Source: Calditrichaceae bacterium
GTDB taxonomy: Bacteria; Calditrichota; Calditrichia; RBG-13-44-9; J075
Length of the DNA stretch: 64,000 bases
Direction: 5' to 3'
NCBI GenBank assembly: GCA_013360445.1
Contig: JABWBP010000007.1
Coordinates: forward strand, 1 to 64,000
How positions within the stretch are numbered: the first letter of the stretch is position 1; each line of letters begins with the position of its first letter. Position numbers and translations under genes: made by a program. Positions 51,566-61,478 of the stretch are shown in pieces. The notes beneath the pieces were generated by a model. That model was not told the DNA's origin and ran no database searches. It was given only the letters and a program-made list of their open reading frames with translations.

Positions 51566-52615
51566 TCAATAGGCTCTGAACACCGGCTGCTCGAACACGT
51601 TTTCCATAAAAAACAGGGCGACAAAGCTGCCGAGGCCGGCAATTACCGGGGTGGCCGCCCAGCCGAGGGCAATTTTCTCTAAAATATTCCAGCGAATCCC
51701 CTGTCCCCCTTTCGCCAGGCCAATCCCGATAATTCCCCCGATCACCGCCTGGGAGCTGCTCACCGGCGCCAGGGGCAGGGACGGAAGCCCGTAGCGGATC
51801 AGCAACTGCTGCAACCCTTCCGAGGCAAACAGGAACAGCACCAGCGCTTCGGAAAGCACCACCACGAACGCCGCCACCGGGGTCAGTTTGAAAAGATCGT
51901 TCCCGACGGTAAGCATCACTCTCCGGGAATAGGTGAACACCCCTGCGCTGATTGCCAGCGCACCTAACAGAAAAAGCTGCTGCGCGCCGCTAAAATAAAG
52001 CCCTTCTGACAAACGAATATCTGCTATCGAAACCGCGGGCACAAAAACGCCCATCACGTTGGCGATGTTGTTGGCCCCTAAGCTGTAAGCGCCGAAGGCC
52101 CCCACTAACAGCAATCCCGCCCGGTTATAAGCGTCCTGCCGCAGGAGGTGCACTTTCAGGCGCATTACCACGCGCATGGCAATCCTGAACATCAGGAAGG
52201 AGAACAGCGCGGCTAACACCGGGCTGGCGATCCAGGTGAGCACGATTTTGCCGAGCACCGTCAGATCGGTGGGCATTCCACAGTATAAATTCCAGCCGAT
52301 GATCCCCCCGACAATCGCCTGCGAGGTAGAAACCGGCACTTTCAGGCGGGTCATCCAGGCGATGGTTCCCCCCGCGGCCAGGGCCACGGTAAACGAACCG
52401 GCTAAGGCGTTCACCGCGCCCAATTCGCCCAGGGTATCGCTGGCCCCCGCGCCGCTGACCACCGCGCCTGCGATTACGAAAACCGAGGTGACCATGGCCG
52501 CCGCCCGGAATTTGATCATCCGGGTTCCCACCGCGGTGCCGAAAATATTCGCGGCGTCGTTAGCGCCCAACGACCACCCTAAAAATAACCCGCTGAGTAA
52601 GTAGAACCAGACCAT
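51566..52615 (-). CDS. PiT-family inorganic phosphate transporter
   Basis: 349 residues, about ten helices. The two inverted halves each start with the PiT signature: GANDAANIFGTAVGTR near the N-terminus and GANNIANVMGVFVPA in the middle. VSTSQAIVGGIIG and VSSSQAVIGGIIG are the paired ion-site segments. These carriers move phosphate with H+ or Na+. The length is at the short end of the family. It lies 54 nt downstream of the AbgT-type gene on the same strand, so the two may be co-transcribed. Confidence 0.92.
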   Translation of the reverse strand: MVWFYLLSGLFLGWSLGANDAANIFGTAVGTRMIKFRAAAMVTSVFVIAGAVVSGAGASDTLGELGAVNALAGSFTVALAAGGTIAWMTRLKVPVSTSQAIVGGIIGWNLYCGMPTDLTVLGKIVLTWIASPVLAALFSFLMFRIAMRVVMRLKVHLLRQDAYNRAGLLLVGAFGAYSLGANNIANVMGVFVPAVSIADIRLSEGLYFSGAQQLFLLGALAISAGVFTYSRRVMLTVGNDLFKLTPVAAFVVVLSEALVLFLFASEGLQQLLIRYGLPSLPLAPVSSSQAVIGGIIGIGLAKGGQGIRWNILEKIALGWAATPVIAGLGSFVALFFMENVFEQPVFRAY

Positions 52616-52669
52616 CTTAAGATTCGGTATGCGTGCCTTTTCGAGCTTTTCTAAAAATCAGACCTGCCC

Positions 52670-54247
52670 TTACTCTCCCTCTCCTAAGAACAGCGCCGCC
52701 CCCGGCCCCAGGGGAATATCCAGCGCCACCCACGCCACTAACAAAATAGTCCAGACAATCAAGAAGACGATGGTATAAGGCAGCATGGTGGCGATGAGGG
52801 TGCCGATGCCGGCGTTTTTTTGATAGCGCTCCATAAACGCGATAATCAGGGCAAAATAGGACATCATCGGGGAGATGACGTTGGTGACGCTGTCGCCGAC
52901 GCGGTAGCTTACCTGGGTCAACTCCGGGGAAAATCCCACTAACATCAACATGGGCACGAACACCGGCGCTAAAATAGCCCATTTGGCGGAAGCGCTGCCC
53001 ATGAACATGTTGATGGCCGCGGAGAGCAGAATGAAAGACATGATCAGCGGAATGGGGCCTAATCCTAACGCTTTCAACATCACCGCGCCTTCCACGGCGA
53101 TAATCATTCCTAAGTTGGTCCATTTGAAATAGGCCACGAACTGGGCGGCAAAAAAGCACAGCACCAGGTAAATCCCCAGGGTTTCCATGGCCTTGCCCAT
53201 TCCTTTCATCACGTCGGAATCGCTGCGCAGGGTGCGCGCGCCCACGCCATAGGCGATGCCGGTTACAGCCGCGCCCAGAAAGATGAAGGTGACGATGCCG
53301 TTCATGAACGGGGAGTGCAGGATGCTGCCGTCCTCCGCGCTGCGTAAAAATCCCCCGGAAGGAATCAATCCCCAAAGAACCAGGGCTACTAACAGTATCC
53401 CGGCAACCAGCGCGAAGCGCAGTCCCCGTTTTTCTTCCGCGGTGAGCTGGCGTAATTCTTCCGGTTTAGCTTCCCCCTGGTAGGGCCCCAGCCGGGGAAT
53501 GACAATTTTCTCGGTTACCCAGGTGCCGGCGGCGGCGATGAAGAAGGTGGAAACGAACATGAAATACCAGTTGCAGGCGGGGTTGACTAAATAATTGGGA
53601 TCGATGATCTGCGCCGCCTCCTGGGTAAGCCCGGAGAGCAGCGGGTCCACGGTTCCCAAAACTAAATTGGCGCTGTACCCCCCGGAAACCCCCGCAAACG
53701 CCGCGGCCAGCCCGGCGATGGGATGCCGACCCACGGCTAAAAAGATGATCGCACCCAGGGGCACTAACAGCACGTAGCCCACCTCGCTGGCGGCGTTGGA
53801 GAGCACCCCGCTGAAAACGATCACGAAGGTGAGCAGCCCCCGGGGAGCGGAGATTACCAGCAGGCGCAGCACGGAGCCGATCAGCCCGCTGCTTTCCGCA
53901 ATGCCGATCCCCAACAGGGCGACCAGTACCACGCCCAGGGGCGCAAACCCGGTAAAATTGGTCACCATGGAGGTGATAATGCGGTGCAATCCCGCCACGG
54001 TGAGCAGGCTGACCGGGGTGATTTTTTCCCCGGTGCCGGGATGGGTCACTTCCAGGTTGAACAGGGCGGCAATTCCGGAAAGAATGATCACGCCTACTGC
54101 AAAGAGGGCGAACAGGGTGGCCGGGTGCGGCAGGGCGTTGCCCACCTTTTCCACGATCCCCAGGAAGCGGGCAATCAGCTTGCTTTCGGATTTATTCCCG
54201 TTGTTCTTGGCATTCTCAGGCTGATCCTGCGGGTTCTTTTCACTCAT
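52670..54247 (-). CDS. AbgT-family transporter
   Basis: 525 residues, about 11-13 helices with the family blocks [42 protein letters not shown] and [18 protein letters not shown] near the end. AbgT proteins were first tied to p-aminobenzoyl-glutamate uptake; later members were shown to export sulfonamides. The substrate here cannot be told from sequence. It sits upstream of the phosphate carrier and downstream of an acetyltransferase gene. With the S46 and S9 peptidases nearby, a role with small peptide-like substrates is possible. Confidence 0.9.
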   Translation of the reverse strand: MSEKNPQDQPENAKNNGNKSESKLIARFLGIVEKVGNALPHPATLFALFAVGVIILSGIAALFNLEVTHPGTGEKITPVSLLTVAGLHRIITSMVTNFTGFAPLGVVLVALLGIGIAESSGLIGSVLRLLVISAPRGLLTFVIVFSGVLSNAASEVGYVLLVPLGAIIFLAVGRHPIAGLAAAFAGVSGGYSANLVLGTVDPLLSGLTQEAAQIIDPNYLVNPACNWYFMFVSTFFIAAAGTWVTEKIVIPRLGPYQGEAKPEELRQLTAEEKRGLRFALVAGILLVALVLWGLIPSGGFLRSAEDGSILHSPFMNGIVTFIFLGAAVTGIAYGVGARTLRSDSDVMKGMGKAMETLGIYLVLCFFAAQFVAYFKWTNLGMIIAVEGAVMLKALGLGPIPLIMSFILLSAAINMFMGSASAKWAILAPVFVPMLMLVGFSPELTQVSYRVGDSVTNVISPMMSYFALIIAFMERYQKNAGIGTLIATMLPYTIVFLIVWTILLVAWVALDIPLGPGAALFLGEGE

Positions 54248-54369
54248 CGAAGCTCCTTAAATAGTTTGGGAAAAGGGGAAAGGATAAAGATTTTCCGGCG
54301 TTTGAACAAGAAGTTTTTTGATTCGTGTTCATCTGTGAAAATCTGTGGCTGGATAGTAACTTTTGCTTT

Positions 54370-54894
54370 TCACCCTACCTCCTCGCGCAAAATGGCGTAC
54401 AGGAACTGGTCGATCACCCGGCCGTTTTTGATGACGCTCTGCCTCAGGCGGCCTTCCCGGCGGTAACCGGCCTTTTCCAGCACCCGGGCGGAGGCGGGGT
54501 TCCACTCGAACACCCAGGCGTAAATCCGCAGCAGGTCGAAATTCGCAAAAGCGTATTCGCTGAGCGCCTGCACCGCCCGGCTGGCGATGCCCCGCCCCCA
54601 GAACGGCTCGCCTAACCAGTACCCGATCTCCGCGGAGAGGCGGTTCACGTCGCTTTGCAGCACCAGCCCGATGCCGCCAATCGCCTCCTCGGGGTTGGCA
54701 ATGGCGAAGTGGGTTTCGGGGCGCTGCTCGCGGGCAAAACGAATCCAGTTTTTGGCGTCGCCGTCGGTGTAGGGGTAGGGAAAACTATCCCGCAGGTTGA
54801 TCCACACCCGGGGGTTGTTGGCATGGCGCACCAGCGCAACTCTATCCTGCCATTCCCAACTGCGAATTTTGTAATCTCCGATGCTCAGTTTCAT
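54370..54894 (-). CDS. GNAT acetyltransferase, RimJ/RimL-like
   Basis: 174 residues. The GNAT fold shows in IGGIGLVLQSDVNRLSAEIGYWLGEPFWGRGI, with the acetyl-CoA loop G-x-G-I-A, and in the C-terminal NPASARVLEKAGYRREGRLRQ block. RimJ/L-type enzymes acetylate N-termini of ribosomal proteins or small amines; the target is unknown. It is an independent gene; the upstream gap holds a short repeat unit CGCAAAGACGCTAAGGC. Confidence 0.9.
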   Translation of the reverse strand: MKLSIGDYKIRSWEWQDRVALVRHANNPRVWINLRDSFPYPYTDGDAKNWIRFAREQRPETHFAIANPEEAIGGIGLVLQSDVNRLSAEIGYWLGEPFWGRGIASRAVQALSEYAFANFDLLRIYAWVFEWNPASARVLEKAGYRREGRLRQSVIKNGRVIDQFLYAILREEVG

Positions 54895-55125
54895 TCGATC
54901 TCTTAGCCGGGAAAATATACTGCAAACGGTTATGAATTGAGCTTTTTTGTCTCTCGCAAAGACGCTAAGGCAGCAAAGTATCTATAGAACGGAGCATTTC
55001 TTTGCGGGCTTTCTCCAAAGGATCCGCTTCGCGGGCGATTTTGCGCGAACAATGAGTTTTTGACTTTTCCCCGCATAAAAAACCTCAATTTATGCTCGCA
55101 TGTAGTATAGCTTTGGAGCACTTCG

Positions 55126-55168
55126 ACCACACCCTAACACTTGAACACCATAACACCCTAAAACACCT
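55126..55168. repeat. GTGTT-type 8-nt array over the S46 stop codon
   Basis: Units ACACCCTA, ACACTTGA, ACACCATA, ACACCCTA, AAACACC. The TAA stop of the S46 peptidase (55158-55160 on the minus strand) and its last two codons are in the array. Confidence 0.85.
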
Positions 55169-57323
55169 TCATCTCTTCTAACAAATGGTCCGCCCCGGCG
55201 AATTTCTGCGCTACCCAGAGCACGTAGCGGATGTCCACCCCGATGGAGCGGCTGTACTCCTCGCTCCAGGCGTAATCATTGACCGTGGCCTGGAACACCC
55301 GGTCGAAATTCACCCCCACCAGTTGGCCGCGGGCGTTCAAAATCGCGCTGCCGGAGTTGCCCCCGGTGGTGTCGGTGTTATAGAGGATCGCCACCGGCAC
55401 GTCGCCTAATTGCGGGTGCTTGAAGCGCCCGTAATCCCCGGCGCGGTGAAGCTCGAGCAATTTTCGAGGCGCGTCGAACGGTTCTTCCCCGGTGGTTTTT
55501 TCGGCGATTCCCTTCAGGGTGGTAATCGGCGACATGGTTACCGCGTCTCCCGGGGAGTAGCCGCGCACCCGCCCGTAGGTGAGCCGCAGGGTGCTGTTGG
55601 CGTCGGGGATGAATTCGCTGCCTAAGAGCTGCTGTTTCACCTCGATCAATTTGGCGGATAACTCCGCCAGCGCCCCCTCGCGGCGGCGGCGGGTTTCCGT
55701 GAGTTCCCGGAACGCGGAATCCATTTCAACAGCGAAACGCAGGAAGGAATCGTTCAGCGCCCGGAGCGCTTCCGGGGATTTTTCCAGGGCTTGCTGCACG
55801 AACGCGGCGTCGCCCAGGCGGCTGCCCGCGTAAAGCGATTCGATGAAGCGGTCGATGGCCGCTCCCGGGTTTGCATCCCGCGCCAGCTCCGCAATAACCG
55901 GGATCTCCCGGCCTTGCGGCAATTCCGTTAACCGTTGCAAGCGCTCTTTCAAAAAGACCCGGTCGGAAGGCTCATAATAGTCGTGCAGCTTCAAGAACAG
56001 GCCCTCCCGGGTTTTGGCAAAATTGCGTTCCATGAAAGCCGGCTCGCGGTCGATATCTTCTTTCTGGAGCGCCAGCGCCGCCTCGTAAACGGTTTTGGCG
56101 ACTTCGAACAAAATCACGCTTTTGGGGAGGTATTCCAGGGCAAATTCATATTCGGCCTGCTCGCGAAGCTCCTTATAGACTTTCCCGATCTCTTCCAGCA
56201 CGCTCCCATACATTTTTTGGCGCTCCCGGTCCGCGGCGATGAACGCTTGCAGGGCTTTTTCCTCTTCGCGCTTGCGCTCCAGGATGGGAAGGCGCTGGAA
56301 TCCCTGCAACTTTCCCCGGGAGCGTTTCAGCACGTTCGTGCGGCTTTTGACGCGGTCGGCGTGTTTCAAGGCCACGGCGCGATCTTTCTCGCCCATTTCC
56401 TCCATCACGTTAATTTGCCAGTCGTACAGCTTGACGATATAGGGCAGTTGAAATTCCCGGTCGTAAGTTAGAAAGTGCGAGGTCTGGTGGCGGTAGGTTT
56501 TTCCGGGATAGCCGAGAATAAACACAAAATCCCCTTCGTTGACGCCCTCCGGGGCCACGGGGATATATTTTGCGGGCTGAAAGGGACGGTTTTCCGGGGA
56601 GTACTCCGCCGGGGAGCCGTCCGGGGCTGCGTACGCGCGCATGAAAGAGAAATCCCCGGTATGGCGGGGCCATTCCCAATTGTCGATCTCCCCGCCGAAT
56701 TCCCCGATGGAGAGGGGCGGGGCGTACACCAGGCGCACGTCTTTCAGGTAAGTGTAGATGAACAGCAGGTAGCTTTTTCCGGTAAACATTTCCGAAACCT
56801 CGGCCCGCTTTCCGGGGTGCGCCGCTTCCTCGGCTTTTATGATCGCTTTGATCTTTTTATCGATCGCCCGGGTGCGCGCGGCCGGGTCTCCGATCCCTTT
56901 CGCCGCGGCCAGCACTTCGGCAGAGACGTCGCGGTAGGATTCGGTGATGCGTACCGTGTAGCCTTTGGCGGGAATCTCTTCCGCCCGGGTCTTCGCCAGA
57001 AAACCGTCGGCGAGATAGTCATTCTCCGTGCTGCTGGCATTCTGGATCGCGCCGAAAGCGCAGTGGTGGTTGGTGAGGATCAAGCCTTCCGGGGAAACGA
57101 AGGAGCCGCTGCACCCGTTCACCTTCACGATGCCGTCGATGAGACTGGCGCCCTCGGGATTGAAGATCTCCTGTGGGCTGATTTCCAGTCCTTTGGCGGG
57201 TAAATCCAATTTGGAAATTTCACTGATGGGGTACATGCCCTCCTCTGCGGGGGCGCTTGCGGGCAGGCAAAGAAGTAAAATGAAAGAGAGAATCGTTGTG
57301 GTGAGAAACTGAATTCGCTTCAT
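55158..57323 (-). CDS. S46 family dipeptidyl peptidase, DPP11-like
   Basis: 721 residues. Signal peptide to about 26, then a chymotrypsin-like fold split by a helical lid: GCSGSFVSPEGLILTNHHC carries the catalytic His (86/87), and GGNSGSAIL carries S657. The lid is about 270-560. Arg675 (in GVNFDRVF) lies 18 residues after the Ser, matching the Arg673 position that gives DPP11 its Asp/Glu preference, whereas DPP7 has Gly there. It cuts acidic dipeptides from peptides in the periplasm. The S46 family is typical of FCB bacteria. Confidence 0.92.
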   Translation of the reverse strand: MKRIQFLTTTILSFILLLCLPASAPAEEGMYPISEISKLDLPAKGLEISPQEIFNPEGASLIDGIVKVNGCSGSFVSPEGLILTNHHCAFGAIQNASSTENDYLADGFLAKTRAEEIPAKGYTVRITESYRDVSAEVLAAAKGIGDPAARTRAIDKKIKAIIKAEEAAHPGKRAEVSEMFTGKSYLLFIYTYLKDVRLVYAPPLSIGEFGGEIDNWEWPRHTGDFSFMRAYAAPDGSPAEYSPENRPFQPAKYIPVAPEGVNEGDFVFILGYPGKTYRHQTSHFLTYDREFQLPYIVKLYDWQINVMEEMGEKDRAVALKHADRVKSRTNVLKRSRGKLQGFQRLPILERKREEEKALQAFIAADRERQKMYGSVLEEIGKVYKELREQAEYEFALEYLPKSVILFEVAKTVYEAALALQKEDIDREPAFMERNFAKTREGLFLKLHDYYEPSDRVFLKERLQRLTELPQGREIPVIAELARDANPGAAIDRFIESLYAGSRLGDAAFVQQALEKSPEALRALNDSFLRFAVEMDSAFRELTETRRRREGALAELSAKLIEVKQQLLGSEFIPDANSTLRLTYGRVRGYSPGDAVTMSPITTLKGIAEKTTGEEPFDAPRKLLELHRAGDYGRFKHPQLGDVPVAILYNTDTTGGNSGSAILNARGQLVGVNFDRVFQATVNDYAWSEEYSRSIGVDIRYVLWVAQKFAGADHLLEEMKVF

Positions 57324-57399
57324 GGGAATAATCGCCTCCTCTAATTGAACAGGGTGATTTGTGGAATGAATTTTTGACCCTTGCTGAGCATCAGCGCGC

Positions 57400-58944
57400 T
57401 TACAGCAAGCCTTCCCGGGAAACCTGATCGCCGATCTCCATCACTTTCATGGAATCGGCCACGTACTCCGGGGTGCGCATCCCGTTCAGCACGCAGTGGA
57501 CACCGGGAACCGCGGCGGCGAGCAGCGCCTTTTGGGAGAAGCCCAGCGAGGCGGCCAGTTGCGGGCAGAGCGCATCGAAACGCTGCTCCAGGTGTTTGAC
57601 GCGCTGGTAATTTTCCCCGTCAAGGAAAAACAGCCAGGCCTGGCGGGCTTGTTGATAACAAGCAAGGTATTGCTGCGCCAGGGTCTCCGCGGTTTTTTTC
57701 TCGCCATCCGGGGCATGCTCTATAAAGGTTTGGCTGCCCACGGATACCAGCGGGTCGCCGTAGTACGCGGTTAGTTGCCGGAACTGCGATACGTCCGGAG
57801 ATTGTCTGGCCAGGTGGCGCAGCCGGGGCGCGTTGCGGAAAAAATCGCTCAGGCGGTTCTCGTGCAGCGCCACGTCGATGTCCCACTCCCCGATGCGCTC
57901 CCGGACGGCGCTCTCCAGTTCTTCCAGCGCCTGTACTTCCCGCTCGAATTCCGCGTAATAATCCACCCCTTCCCGGGAGCCGTAGCGCGCCAACCGCAGC
58001 ATCACCCGCTGGTCGTAAATGGCGTTCAGGGGGCGATTGGCCAGCACGCCCAGTTGCCGTTTTTCAGCCAATTCCAGCACCGTGCAGGGCTGCCCGCGGT
58101 ACTCATTGTTTTTCAGGGTCGCAGCCTGGTGCTCCAGCCAGTTGAAGGGCAATTGAATCACCGCAAAACGCCCCGCCGCCGCGGTTTTTCCCATCTCCCG
58201 GCAGGCCTCTTCATAAACTTCCCAGACGCGCGCCAGGCTCACAAAGCCCGGGGAATCCCCCGGGAGGGGAAAGCTGTTGGAGGAAATCCCGTAATGCCGG
58301 ATCAACCCTTCATCGGCCAATTTTTCCAGGCGCAGGAAAGCCTGGCGAATGCGCCGGTAGAATTCAGCGCGGGCCTTTTCCGGGTCGAAAGCGCGGGATT
58401 TGGCGGCATCGCTCAAAAAATACTCCGGGTTATGGAGCAGGTACACGTCCAATACGTCTAAGTGCATGCGCGCGAGGCTGCGGGTGATCTGGTCTTCGAT
58501 GAATTCGGGATGGATGCAGTGCCACAAGCCTTCCTGGTATTTCACCGTCTCCGGGAAGGGGTTGCCGGATTTTTCCCGCTCTAAGGCGATCTCCATATTC
58601 TCCCCCTGGATGTAGCCGGCCTTGCTGACCACCACCAACTGCTCCCGTTTCAGCTCTCCCCAGACGATCTCCCGGTTCAGCGCCTCGCCGATCAGCGCCT
58701 CGGCGTTGCCGTCGGTGTAATTGGCGGAGGTATCGATGAGGTTGCAGCCATGGTGCAGGGCCGCTTTCAGCGCCTCCCGGTGCGCGGGAACCTCCACGTG
58801 GCAGCGGTAAGCGCCGAAGCCTAACTGGGAGACGGTCAAATCCGTGCGCCCGAGACGGTTGTAGGCGGCGGGAGCGTATTGCGCTGCAAATTTCTCTTTG
58901 AATTTTTCCGTGCCTTTTGAAGTGGCGTGGCCGGGGATGGACAT
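57400..58944 (-). CDS. Aldo/keto reductase with long C-terminal extension
   Basis: 514 residues. The first 330 form an AKR TIM barrel: LGFGAYRCHVE, catalytic D and Y in IDTSANYTDGNAE, Lys in VVSKAGYIQ and His in YLLHNPEYF, all in order. The last 190 residues are helical and not found in small AKRs; the family of long AKRs sometimes acts on sugars. The start at 58944 has GAGGAA upstream. The HEPN gene ends 12 nt before it, so the HEPN/MNT pair and this gene seem to be in one operon. Confidence 0.88.
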   Translation of the reverse strand: MSIPGHATSKGTEKFKEKFAAQYAPAAYNRLGRTDLTVSQLGFGAYRCHVEVPAHREALKAALHHGCNLIDTSANYTDGNAEALIGEALNREIVWGELKREQLVVVSKAGYIQGENMEIALEREKSGNPFPETVKYQEGLWHCIHPEFIEDQITRSLARMHLDVLDVYLLHNPEYFLSDAAKSRAFDPEKARAEFYRRIRQAFLRLEKLADEGLIRHYGISSNSFPLPGDSPGFVSLARVWEVYEEACREMGKTAAAGRFAVIQLPFNWLEHQAATLKNNEYRGQPCTVLELAEKRQLGVLANRPLNAIYDQRVMLRLARYGSREGVDYYAEFEREVQALEELESAVRERIGEWDIDVALHENRLSDFFRNAPRLRHLARQSPDVSQFRQLTAYYGDPLVSVGSQTFIEHAPDGEKKTAETLAQQYLACYQQARQAWLFFLDGENYQRVKHLEQRFDALCPQLAASLGFSQKALLAAAVPGVHCVLNGMRTPEYVADSMKVMEIGDQVSREGLL

Positions 58945-58955
58945 GAAAGAGTTCC

Positions 58956-59342
58956 TCACTTTGTTAATTCCAGTTTGTTTCGTAGAATCTTACGCAGTTG
59001 CTCCATTGCTCGTAAGGCACGCTTCGCCTCCGCTTTTGATGCCGATTCACCTGGGTAGCGATACCGGACGGCAAATCTCGTGAGTAAGGCTAAAAGGGGT
59101 TTTTCTAATTCAAGTTCAGGAAAGTGCGGTATGCAGCGTTCAGCAACTGCAATTAGATCATGTCCCCATGTTGCTGCCTGGCCGCTATGAATGAGAAAAC
59201 CCTTCAGGTATTTTTCGATGCACTGTTGAGCATGGAACCCGGCCCCATCGTAATTGGGATGTTTCCGGGCGCGATATTCACGCCAGGCAGAATAATAATC
59301 CGCCCCGGCCTTGTCGATCCATTCACTCACCAGGGCGTTCAT
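58956..59342 (-). CDS. HEPN-domain protein
   Basis: 128 residues. HEPN helices with HAQQCIEKYLKGFLIHSG (the C-x2-EK-x-LK motif), then GHDLIAVAERC, as in HEPN/MNT pairs. The RNase motif R-x4-6-H is not visible near the C-terminus, so it may work with the MNT partner as an antitoxin-like or regulatory pair, not as an RNase. Its 5' end overlaps the MNT gene by 20 nt. Confidence 0.87.
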   Translation of the reverse strand: MNALVSEWIDKAGADYYSAWREYRARKHPNYDGAGFHAQQCIEKYLKGFLIHSGQAATWGHDLIAVAERCIPHFPELELEKPLLALLTRFAVRYRYPGESASKAEAKRALRAMEQLRKILRNKLELTK

Positions 59343-59679
59343 ATAAAACCACCCCTTGCTCGATGATGTCGCGAATGAAAGGATCGCCCATTTGCAGGCG
59401 TTTCTCTATTTCCCGCGGCGATCTCACTAAGATATCCATGGGAAATTTATGAGCTACTGATAATATTACCTTGATCTCGATATCAAGCTCATTAGCGTTT
59501 TCTTCCAGAATCACCAGCAGATCGACATCGCTGGATGGATGAGAATTACCCCGGGCGTAAGAACCGAACAAGATAATCCTTTGGGGATTGAATTTTCGGG
59601 CAATCTGGTCGGCGACCGCCCGGATTTCTTCCGGAGAAATCTCAATTGGTTTCTCGATCATGTCAGTGTTGCGACTCAT
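59323..59679 (-). CDS. MNT-type minimal nucleotidyltransferase
   Basis: About 118 residues with RIILFGSYARGNSHPSSDVD then LLVIL, the GSxARG-x-SDxD motif of MNT enzymes. In HEPN/MNT modules the MNT protein can AMPylate its HEPN toxin and silence it. ATG 59679 is taken with GAGG about 12 nt upstream; TTG 59688 and ATG 59661 are alternatives. It overlaps the HEPN gene. Confidence 0.88.
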   Translation of the reverse strand: MSRNTDMIEKPIEISPEEIRAVADQIARKFNPQRIILFGSYARGNSHPSSDVDLLVILEENANELDIEIKVILSVAHKFPMDILVRSPREIEKRLQMGDPFIRDIIEQGVVLYERPGE

Positions 59680-60020
59680 CTGGGCCAATCAACCTCGCGA
59701 TTTAAACACAAGAATAATCAGGGGAAATAATACCATCCAGCATTGCCGTAAAACAAGCGTTTTGAGAGAAAAATGTTTCGGGAAGCTTTGCAGGCGGTGT
59801 GGTTGAATTTTCACACCTGTATCTCTCTTTCACTGCAACGGTTGATTTCCCCGCGAAAACGCGCTGTTTTATAGCCATTTGTAAAACAAAAAGTTAACGG
59901 CATTTCAACGGCATCCCTCCAAACTGGCACGGTTTCTGATCTTATTCCTGGCGGAAGGGAAAATGAATTGATATCGAGCTTCAATATCGCTATGTTCAAC
60001 CCAATTACAGGAGCAGTAAA
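59680..60020 (+). promoter_or_regulatory. Intergenic region with possible sigma-54-like site
   Basis: TGGCACG at 59925-59931 resembles a -24 box; the -12 position reads CTGAT where TTGCA is expected, at the right 10-nt spacing. The likely start would be about 68 nt before ATG 60021. The rest of the region shows no gene or repeat. The site is a partial match only. Confidence 0.25.
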
Positions 60021-61463
60021 ATGAAAGCATTCATCAAAAGTTTGCGAGTTTTAGCAGTTCTGGCAGCGCTAACGCTCTGGCTGCCGTTCAGCGGCTGCGA
60101 AGACAGCCCCACCGAGCCGGCCCCTCCCTCCACGGATTTGCAGCTCAGCGCCCAGGCGAAAGGCGCCGCCCAGAGCGGCTGGCAGCTTCAGAATACCCTG
60201 AATACCCAGGACCAGCTTTCCGGGATGGTCTCCGGCGGGGCGCACATTTTCGATGAAGAAGGGATGCTCAACAGCATTTCCGACATCCGCAAGGAAGAGA
60301 ATACCCTGAAAAAGATCTATTCCTACGCGGAAAAATCCGGCGGCTTCGCCAAAATCAGCGGCGATTCGCTGATCTGGTACGAGGAGTGGTCGCTCGGCCA
60401 GCTCTCCGGGCGGCGGGCGCTCTATTATAATAATGAAACCCAAACCGCCCGCTCCTACGAGGTGATTTTTCAGTTTCCCCAGTTCCTGCGCCTGGAATAC
60501 GACTCCACTCAGTTCATTCTCTTTGTGGGACCCTCCCTGCAAGACCCCGCCGATGACCGCCTGCTCTCCATCGACAAGCTGACCCGCTTTGAAGCGAACT
60601 ACTTCGTGGAAAGGGTGGAAAGCCACGCCGAAGCGACCGACTGGAACGCCCAGAACCAGGTGAGCGGCGCGATTGCCGGCAACACGGTGTGGTACGGCGC
60701 GCAAACCGAGTTGTTGAAGCTGCAGCAAAACGCGGAATTGAACCCCGATGAGAGCGGTTCCATCAGCGAGCGGCTGGATTACCGCGACAGCACCTTCCTC
60801 TCCCGGGAAGTGAATTTCTACGCCAACCACACCGGCGATTTCAACGAGACCTGGCGCGACGGCACCACGGTTTCCGGCGCTTTCGACCTGTTGGAAGACG
60901 ACAACCACGCCGCGGTTACCCGGATCATCGATTTTGCGCAGAATTTCATCGTCGATAAGATTGAGCAGGGCGCGGAATACACCCTCGATCCGCAGGATTC
61001 CAGCAGCGCGGCGGTGCTGCGGGAGAAGATAACCTTCCGCAACGGCGCGGAGGACACCGCCCGGGTGGAAGTGGAGCGATTTTTCGACGCCGGGCAGTGG
61101 AACGAGCACTTTGTGGTGCAAACCAGCCATCGCGGGCAGAGCGATTTTACGGTAATCTATTACGACGATTACAAAACCTTTGCGGGCGAGCATACCACCC
61201 CGGAAGGATACTACATTCTGTTCAACGGCGCCGAATACGCCGCCGGCAACGGGGAAATCCTCCTGGAGGTGTACGCCTCCAAGCAGGCTTACCTCAATGG
61301 CGAGCCGCCGATTTTGACCCTGCACATCATCTACAACGGCGACGGCAGCGGCCGGGGAGAGCTTGCCGAGGGCGGAAAAACCTACCAGGTGGTTTACAAG
61401 CCCAACGGCGAAATCACCGTGCGCGATAGCAGCGGCAAAACCGCCAGCCTGACGGGGTATTGA
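60021..61463 (+). CDS. Hypothetical lipoprotein
   Basis: 480 residues, not recognised. The signal peptide ends in a lipobox FSGC (C26), followed by a Pro/Ser-rich linker and about 420 residues of mostly beta sequence with repeating patterns (DYRDSTFLSREVNFYANHTG; WNEHFVVQTSHRGQSDFTVI). Many Asp/Glu and Tyr residues suggest a surface-exposed beta-sheet protein. No catalytic motif is seen. AGGAG lies 8 nt before the ATG. It is followed by a GCGTAAT array and the BamA-like gene. Confidence 0.8.
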   Translation: MKAFIKSLRVLAVLAALTLWLPFSGCEDSPTEPAPPSTDLQLSAQAKGAAQSGWQLQNTLNTQDQLSGMVSGGAHIFDEEGMLNSISDIRKEENTLKKIYSYAEKSGGFAKISGDSLIWYEEWSLGQLSGRRALYYNNETQTARSYEVIFQFPQFLRLEYDSTQFILFVGPSLQDPADDRLLSIDKLTRFEANYFVERVESHAEATDWNAQNQVSGAIAGNTVWYGAQTELLKLQQNAELNPDESGSISERLDYRDSTFLSREVNFYANHTGDFNETWRDGTTVSGAFDLLEDDNHAAVTRIIDFAQNFIVDKIEQGAEYTLDPQDSSSAAVLREKITFRNGAEDTARVEVERFFDAGQWNEHFVVQTSHRGQSDFTVIYYDDYKTFAGEHTTPEGYYILFNGAEYAAGNGEILLEVYASKQAYLNGEPPILTLHIIYNGDGSGRGELAEGGKTYQVVYKPNGEITVRDSSGKTASLTGY

Positions 61464-61478
61464 TGGAGGGGCGGGAGG

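Noticed and set aside
60069-61325. 418-codon antisense frame opposite the lipoprotein gene
   Set aside because: A shadow of a GC-rich gene: the sense strand has a signal peptide, lipobox and ribosome binding site; the antisense frame has none.
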